This document shows, piece after piece, positions 6,313-7,953 of a stretch of DNA of 7,953 nt. Position 1 is the stretch's first letter. Every line of letters begins with the position of its first letter. Under the pieces are notes generated by a model, which was not told where the DNA came from, searched no databases, and saw nothing but the letters and a program-made list of their open reading frames with translations. The stretch spans positions 1 to 7,953 of the forward strand of contig JBEKUI010000221.1 in assembly GCA_049515175.1 (NCBI GenBank), given 5' to 3'. Source of the stretch: JACQNR01 sp049515175 (lineage in GTDB: Bacteria > Acidobacteriota > Terriglobia > UBA7540). The position numbers and the translations under genes were made by a program.

Positions 6313-7284
6313 TCATTGCGACCACCGTGTTGGCGTGCGGTCCCAGCGATGGCCCTTCAGCTGCGCGTGCAGGTCCTGGGGCAACGGGCTGGCCTCGCTC
6401 ACCGCCAGGTTCGATTCCACATGGGCCATCTTGCGCATGCCCGGAATCACCGTGGCCACCAGAGGATTGTCGAGGATGAAGCGCATCGCCATCTCCGCCA
6501 TGGTCATTCCCCTGGGGATCAAGGGGCGAAGGGCTTCGGCCCGATCCACGCTGGCGTGGAGATTCTCGGGCACGAAGTAAGTGTTCCGCCAGTCGCCCTG
6601 CGGCCACTTGCTTTCCTTGGTGAGCGTGCCGGTGAGCGTCCCTTCGTCGAAGGGCACGCGCGCGATAATCGCCACGTCCATCTCTTTGCACGCCGGAAAG
6701 AGCCGGTCTTCGGGGTTCTGGTCGAAGATGTTGTAGATGACCTGCACGGCGTCAATCACGCCGCTGCGTACGGCGCGGACGCCGTTCCAGGGTTCCCAGC
6801 GATTCAGGCTGATGCCCACGCCACGAATCAACGCCTGTTCACGCAACTCCTGCAGCTTCTTGATCCAGCGATGATCTTCTTCCCAGGCCTCTTCCCAGGT
6901 GTGGAACTGGATCAGGTCGATCGCCTCCAATCCCAAGTTTTCGAGGCTGCGGTGGACGTACTCCTCGATGTGGTTGGGCGGGTAACAATCGTCCAGGGTG
7001 TGCTCGCGACGGCTCGGCCAGCGGAGGTTCTTGGGCGGGATCTTCGTGGCCACGTAAAGGCGCTTGTCGGGATGGGCACGCACGACCTGGCCCAGAAGCT
7101 TTTCGCTGTGCCCGTCGCCGTAGGCCCAGGCGGTGTCGAAGAAATTGCAGCCCAGTTCGACGGAGCGCTCGATCGAACGGAGGGACTCCGCATCGTCCGA
7201 GCCCGTCCAGCCCCCCAGGCCCCACATGCCGTAACCCACTTCACCGACCATCCAGCCAGTCCGGCCGAACCTCCGATATCGCAT
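6313..7284 (-). CDS. Aldo/keto reductase
   Basis: This is a cytosolic NAD(P)H-dependent reductase of 323 aa, a normal size for the family, that converts aldehydes or keto-sugars to alcohols. Numbered from the ATG at 7284, it opens with MRYRRFGRTGW, and the catalytic tetrad is complete: D50 and Y55 (FFDTAWAYGDG), K81 (VATKIPP) and H128 (LIQFHTW). VRGVGIS-type strand IRGVGISLNRWEP (about 153-165) and the cofactor-phosphate-binding segment VIPGMRKMAHVESNL near the C-terminus (about 277-291) are present. The barrel is uninterrupted and no signal peptide is seen. The in-frame GTG at 7314 would add ten residues; the ATG was chosen because the conserved N-terminus starts there and GGAGGA lies 10 nt upstream (7295-7300). 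It is the first gene of the minus-strand run and probably follows the promoter near 7392. The substrate is unknown; reduction of a keto-sugar linked to the downstream Gfo/Idh/MocA enzyme is possible but is inference. Confidence 0.92.
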   Translation of the reverse strand: MRYRRFGRTGWMVGEVGYGMWGLGGWTGSDDAESLRSIERSVELGCNFFDTAWAYGDGHSEKLLGQVVRAHPDKRLYVATKIPPKNLRWPSRREHTLDDCYPPNHIEEYVHRSLENLGLEAIDLIQFHTWEEAWEEDHRWIKKLQELREQALIRGVGISLNRWEPWNGVRAVRSGVIDAVQVIYNIFDQNPEDRLFPACKEMDVAIIARVPFDEGTLTGTLTKESKWPQGDWRNTYFVPENLHASVDRAEALRPLIPRGMTMAEMAMRFILDNPLVATVIPGMRKMAHVESNLAVSEASPLPQDLHAQLKGHRWDRTPTRWSQ

Positions 7285-7391
7285 GAACCGAGATTCCTCC
7301 CCGTCGGCTTTCACCGCGCCCTTCCGCCCTGGCCGTTCCCGGCGACCCTCGGCGGCGGAAATCGGAGCGCCCTGGCGGCATGAAGCTCTGT

Positions 7392-7397
7392 ATTATA
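7392..7397 (-). promoter_or_regulatory. Putative -10 box of the minus-strand gene run
   Basis: A perfect TATAAT (minus strand) lies about 108 nt upstream of the aldo/keto reductase ATG. No good -35 hexamer is found 16-18 nt further upstream. Directly upstream of the box is a short perfect palindrome, CCCGG-CTCCAT-CCGGG (7398-7413), where an activator or repressor might bind. It is placed well for the gene run, but a single hexamer match is weak evidence. Confidence 0.4.
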
Positions 7398-7447
7398 CCC
7401 GGCTCCATCCGGGCGACTGGTGAATTCTCCGCTCCACCTTTTCTCAC

Positions 7448-7517
7448 TGAGGGCGCAGAACGAGGCAAGTCTAATGCGAGCAGCCCAAAGACGCAATTGA
7501 GAACCAGAGCGCCCTCA
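7448..7517. repeat. 9-bp inverted repeat in the divergent intergenic region
   Basis: TGAGGGCGC (7448-7456) and its exact complement GCGCCCTCA (7509-7517) are separated by 52 nt. The right arm lies between the putative -35 and -10 boxes that serve the FG-GAP gene, so a protein binding both arms could repress or loop that promoter. A 9-bp match may also be chance. Confidence 0.4.
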
Positions 7518-7526
7518 AGCTATATT
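7497..7526 (+). promoter_or_regulatory. Putative sigma70-type promoter of the FG-GAP/CRTAC1 gene
   Basis: TTGAGA (7497-7502) and TATATT (7521-7526) each match the consensus at five of six positions and are 18 nt apart. Transcription would start near 7533, leaving a short leader with the purine-rich Shine-Dalgarno sequence at 7544-7551 and the TTG start at 7556. If correct, the ATG at 7532 sits essentially at the transcript start and is not the main initiation codon. Confidence 0.5.
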
Positions 7527-7543
7527 GGTAGATGCAAGTTGAG

Positions 7544-7551
7544 AGGGAAGG
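7544..7551 (+). promoter_or_regulatory. Ribosome binding site of the FG-GAP/CRTAC1 gene
   Basis: AGGGAAGG precedes the TTG at 7556, with the AGGG part 8 nt away. The in-frame ATG at 7532 has no such purine tract upstream. This supports the TTG start, against the usual preference for ATG. Confidence 0.5.
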
Positions 7552-7555
7552 CGAT

Positions 7556-7953
7556 TTGAACCTCAAGGCAAATCCGGGGACCCGGCACAACCGGCTGGGG
7601 CTGGTCGTGCTCCTGTTGACGGCGGCGGCCGCCGGGCTCTTCTCGCTTCTCCAGCACATCCAGGCGCAGTCCGGCGCCGTACCCCCCGTTTCGATCCCGG
7701 TGCGGTTTACGGACATCCGCGAGAAGGCCGGAATCACTTTCAAGCAGGATCCCACCGCCACCGATGAAAAGCAGTACATCGAGACGATGGGGACGGGCCT
7801 TGGATGGATCGACTACGACCAGGACGGCCTGCTCGACCTCTATCTCATGCAGACGGCGGGCAGCGAATGGTACAAGCCGTCGCGGCCGCTGCGCTCCGAG
7901 CTCTGGCACAACAACGGGGACGGCACCTTCACCGACGTGACCGAGAAGGCCGG
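7556..7953 (+). CDS. FG-GAP/VCBS repeat protein of the CRTAC1 (ASPIC/UnbV) type, 3' partial
   Basis: The frame is open to the right edge (132 full codons from the TTG at 7556). Residues about 14-33 are a hydrophobic segment (LGLVVLLLTAAAAGLFSLL), a signal peptide or membrane anchor, after a short basic N-terminus. Then comes the family's opening signature: VRFTDIREKAGITF (about 49-62), GTGLGWIDYDQDGLLDLYL (79-97) and LWHNNGDGTFTDVTEKAG (from about 116). DYDQDGLLD is a calcium-binding DxDxDG loop of the FG-GAP beta-propeller blade. Such proteins are exported, often fused to ASPIC/UnbV or TPR domains beyond the part seen here, and their functions are mostly unknown; surface adhesion or carbohydrate binding are common guesses. 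The start could instead be the in-frame ATG at 7532, adding eight residues; the predicted promoter and the Shine-Dalgarno sequence favour the TTG. It is divergent from the aldo/keto reductase. Confidence 0.85.
   Translation, partial: MNLKANPGTRHNRLGLVVLLLTAAAAGLFSLLQHIQAQSGAVPPVSIPVRFTDIREKAGITFKQDPTATDEKQYIETMGTGLGWIDYDQDGLLDLYLMQTAGSEWYKPSRPLRSELWHNNGDGTFTDVTEKA

Noticed and set aside
5171..6580. A 469-codon open frame on the plus strand
   Set aside because: It lies opposite the Tat-exported oxidoreductase and the end of the aldo/keto reductase, and shows no family motif; it is a shadow frame.
6295..7383. A 362-codon open frame on the plus strand
   Set aside because: It mirrors the aldo/keto reductase gene, whose catalytic tetrad is complete on the other strand.

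Overview
The window is GC-rich bacterial chromosomal DNA, densely coding in most places. The gene content is an exported DUF2961/GH172-type glycosidase fused to HEAT repeats, a twin-arginine-exported Gfo/Idh/MocA oxidoreductase, and an FG-GAP/VCBS protein of the CRTAC1 (ASPIC/UnbV) type. Such proteins are plentiful in Acidobacteriota, Planctomycetota and related soil or sediment lineages. I favour an acidobacterium-like host, but this is inference from gene types; no rRNA or other phylogenetic marker lies in the window. I see no tRNA, rRNA, CRISPR array, transposase or integrase.

Layout. A plus-strand gene open at the left edge (1-1928) encodes the GH172-like/HEAT protein. It converges across 54 nt on a run of five minus-strand genes, in transcription order: an aldo/keto reductase (7284-6313), a Tat-exported Gfo/Idh/MocA oxidoreductase (6244-5015), a secreted M48 zinc metalloprotease (4922-4062), a SIS-domain sugar-phosphate protein (3935-3162) and a short MetE-like (core methionine synthase type) protein (3014-1983). 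Gaps within this run are 68, 92, 126 and 147 nt, so several transcription units are as likely as one operon. A divergent intergenic region (7285-7555) separates the run from a plus-strand FG-GAP/CRTAC1-type gene that leaves the right edge.

How the genes may work together. The glycosidase-like protein, the exported oxidoreductase, the aldo/keto reductase and the SIS protein could form a loose set for breaking down and modifying an unusual sugar. M48 protease and MetE-like protein have no evident link to this. No transporter, kinase or regulator is present, so the pathway idea is weak.

Non-coding structure. The best signal outside genes is a heptanucleotide repeat array in inverted orientation (3041-3134), able to form a long hairpin between the SIS and MetE-like genes. 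Other signals are a perfect 8-bp hairpin just upstream of the oxidoreductase gene (6270-6288), a perfect TATAAT box facing the aldo/keto reductase, a sigma70-like promoter facing the FG-GAP gene, and a 9-bp inverted repeat overlapping the latter. I found no convincing, wholly undescribed system. The repeat hairpin and the glycosidase-HEAT fusion are the items most worth following.
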